Positions 39,486-40,812 of a stretch of DNA of 40,812 nucleotides are shown in pieces. Where the stretch lies: assembly GCA_029781855.1 (NCBI GenBank), contig JAKOVX010000126.1:1-40812 (forward strand), in the 5' to 3' direction. Within the stretch, counting starts at the first letter, position 1. Each line of letters begins with the position of its first letter. The DNA comes from Acidobacteriota bacterium (GTDB lineage: Bacteria; Acidobacteriota; Blastocatellia; Pyrinomonadales; Pyrinomonadaceae). Position numbers and translations under genes: made by a program. A model generated the notes under the pieces. It was not told where the DNA came from. It worked only from the letters and a program-made list of their open reading frames with translations, and did not search any database.

Positions 39486-39511
39486 AACAATTATGTCAAG
39501 CCATAATTGTA
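39486..39511. promoter_or_regulatory. ars operator 2 (ArsR box)
   Basis: ACAATTATG at 39487-39495 and CATAATTGT at 39502-39510 repeat operator 1 exactly, with a 6-base spacer. The centre is 47 bases from that of operator 1, and it overlaps the arsR promoter. Confidence 0.8.
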
Positions 39512-39517
39512 GTGTGA

Positions 39518-39523
39518 TACAAT
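39518..39523 (+). promoter_or_regulatory. -10 box of arsR
   Basis: TACAAT ends eight bases before the arsR ATG at 39532 and lies just after operator 2. A near-leaderless message is implied. Confidence 0.45.
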
Positions 39524-39531
39524 ATTTTTGT

Positions 39532-39918
39532 ATGGCGAAAGGAAAATCATTTGATGCCGCCCTATTTTTTGCCGCTCTTGCTGACCGTACCCGGCTGCGC
39601 CTCCTGAACCTGATGCGAGACGGCGAGGTATGCGTTTGTTTTTTCGCTGAGGCCCTCGGCACCAATAATCCGAAGATCTCGCGGCACCTGGCGTATCTCC
39701 GTCGAGCCAAACTCGTTACCGGCCGCCGTGATGGTAAGTGGATGCACTATTCCATAAATCCGCCGTCCGACCCCGATGCGGCCCGTGTTTTTGCCGATAC
39801 GCTTGAAATGCTGTCAAACGATGCCGAGATGGCCGAGGACCGTAAAAAGCTGGTCGACGTATGCTGCGCGCCGTTAAGGACGGTCGCAATAACTCCGCGT
39901 TTGCGCGCCGAGGCCTGA
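39532..39918 (+). CDS. arsR: ArsR-family arsenic-responsive repressor
   Basis: A 128-residue winged-helix repressor that leaves DNA when it binds As(III). The wHTH core runs from about 12 to 78, with the recognition helix in NNPKISRHLAYLRRAKLV and the wing DGKWMHYSI. The classical metal motif is Cys34-Val-Cys36 in GEVCVCFF. An added vicinal pair Cys111-Cys112 (VDVCCAPL) near the C-terminus may supply a third or alternative ligand. ATG at 39532 is preferred to 39493, which lies inside operator 2. The gene diverges from arsI and both share the operators. Confidence 0.94.
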   Translation: MAKGKSFDAALFFAALADRTRLRLLNLMRDGEVCVCFFAEALGTNNPKISRHLAYLRRAKLVTGRRDGKWMHYSINPPSDPDAARVFADTLEMLSNDAEMAEDRKKLVDVCCAPLRTVAITPRLRAEA

Positions 39919-39964
39919 CGCATTCGACACCTACCATTAAGAGTCGTAAAATCTACACTCAGTA

Positions 39965-40812
39965 ATGAGTAAAGCAGGAAAAATAATCGCGGCGGATCCT
40001 CCGTACGCAATACCGGGCGGTGAAGTGGCGATCGATTGTGACGGGTTTCACGCCGGCGAAGCGGACAGCGGCTGCTTTATCGGCGGTGAGCCGTGCCGGA
40101 TCGTGGCGGCTTCGTCGTCGCGTATCCTGGCGATAGTTCCCGAAGGCATAACGTCCGAGCACACCCACATTCATCTCGAAGCCGGCGGCGAGCAAAGCGG
40201 CACGTTTCCGATGGTCATCGGTAAACGCCTCGTCGGCGATATGCACATCGTGGCAAATCCGGCTATCGATCCGAAAGACGACGCGCTGATATTGACGCGT
40301 TCGGGTTCGCGGGGGCAACATCTGCCGGTCACGCTATTTCGGCTCGAGCCTGACGGATATCTCGACGAAATACCCGATTCGATAATGAACCCGACGGGCA
40401 TTGCGTTTGACAGGGATGGCCGGATGTTCGTGACTAACCGTGCGGACGGCGAGGTGCACCAGGTGAACGCCGACGGCACGAGCACTGTATACGCGACAGG
40501 GCTCGGTGTCGCGACGGGGATCGCGTTTGACGCTGACGGCCTGATGTATGTCGGTGACCGTTCAGGGACCATTCATCGCGTGCGCGATTTTGCGGAGGTC
40601 GAGATGTTCACGGTTTTGGAGGCGTCGGTCGCTGCTTATCACATGGCATTCGGTCCGGACGGACGGCTCTACGTGACTTCGCCCGGTCTCGCCAGCCACG
40701 ATGCGGTCCACGCAGTCGACAACGAAGGCTTCGACGAGAAATATTTTCGCGGTCTCGGACGCCCGCAGGGCCTCGCCTTCGACACGGACGGCAATCTCTA
40801 CGTCGCCGGCTG
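39965..40812 (+). CDS. TIG/IPT plus beta-propeller (SMP-30/NHL-like) protein, 3' cut by the window edge
   Basis: Starts at ATG 39965 and stays open to the window end, 282 residues so far. Residues about 12-90 look like a TIG/IPT immunoglobulin-like domain (PYAIPGGEVAIDCDGFHAG). From about 130 there are repeats of the form (G)IAFDxDGxMYVxD: TGIAFDRDGRMFVTN, TGIAFDADGLMYVGD, MAFGPDGRLYVTS, GLAFDTDGNLYVAG. These are blades of a six-bladed SMP-30/gluconolactonase or NHL-type propeller. No signal peptide is seen. It is not part of the ars operon by any sign in the sequence. Possible sugar-lactone hydrolase or binding protein; not settled. Confidence 0.8.
   Translation, partial: MSKAGKIIAADPPYAIPGGEVAIDCDGFHAGEADSGCFIGGEPCRIVAASSSRILAIVPEGITSEHTHIHLEAGGEQSGTFPMVIGKRLVGDMHIVANPAIDPKDDALILTRSGSRGQHLPVTLFRLEPDGYLDEIPDSIMNPTGIAFDRDGRMFVTNRADGEVHQVNADGTSTVYATGLGVATGIAFDADGLMYVGDRSGTIHRVRDFAEVEMFTVLEASVAAYHMAFGPDGRLYVTSPGLASHDAVHAVDNEGFDEKYFRGLGRPQGLAFDTDGNLYVAG

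Overview
The window looks like ordinary chromosome from a Gram-negative-type soil or sediment bacterium, most likely Acidobacteriota (class Blastocatellia). That assignment is inference. It rests on the mix of genes (long HflX, YpdA-type reductase, PilT, MddA, an ArsI-containing ars operon, many secreted proteins with CarboxypepD_reg, LolA-like or NlpC/P60 character) and on heptanucleotide repeats between genes. No rRNA, tRNA, CRISPR array, phage or complete insertion sequence was recognised.

Layout. 1-2413: the end of a CarboxypepD_reg protein, an ErpA/IscA-type Fe-S carrier, a secreted NlpC/P60 hydrolase behind a long untranslated stretch, and a small Sm-like protein. 2554-8806 (minus strand): CtpA protease, phosphofructokinase, GreA, a CDP-alcohol phosphatidyltransferase, a PGPGW membrane protein, a small unknown and biotin carboxylase. 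8926-13323 (plus strand): GT2 glycosyltransferase, PdxJ, an Fe-S uracil-DNA glycosylase, YgfZ, a small coiled-coil protein and a YpdA-like reductase. 13378-15982 (minus): a secreted repeat protein and a secreted serine hydrolase. 16175-18660 (plus): a histidine kinase and its OmpR-type regulator, converging on hemolysin III (TrhA). 19377-20816 (minus): an ACT-containing malic enzyme.

20838-22135 is a gene-free, repeat-rich island. It holds a duplicated hairpin-pair element, ten copies of a 7-bp repeat, palindromes and a run of small GC-rich hairpins. It is followed on the minus strand by two secreted proteins, the methanethiol methyltransferase MddA and a LexA-like repressor that has lost its protease residues. 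HflX (25.9-27.6 kb, plus) comes next, then a GxxExxY nuclease-like gene broken by an amber codon, then PgpH, the cyclic di-AMP phosphodiesterase.

Behind pgpH sits an MntA-HepT toxin-antitoxin pair. Beyond it lies a second, diverged copy of the pgpH C-terminal coding sequence, which looks like the scar of insertion at the gene end. 32160-36922 (minus) holds the HIT protein, HU and ribosomal protein S1 cluster and PilT. The right end is an arsenic island: arsC, acr3, a four-cysteine mini-gene and arsI read left, while arsR reads right from a shared control region with two identical palindromic operators. The last gene, a TIG plus beta-propeller protein, runs off the edge.

The best candidates for something undescribed are the small Cys-rich ORF inside the ars operon, the protease-dead LexA-like repressor, the pgpH-tail scar around the toxin-antitoxin pair, and the repeat island at 21 kb.
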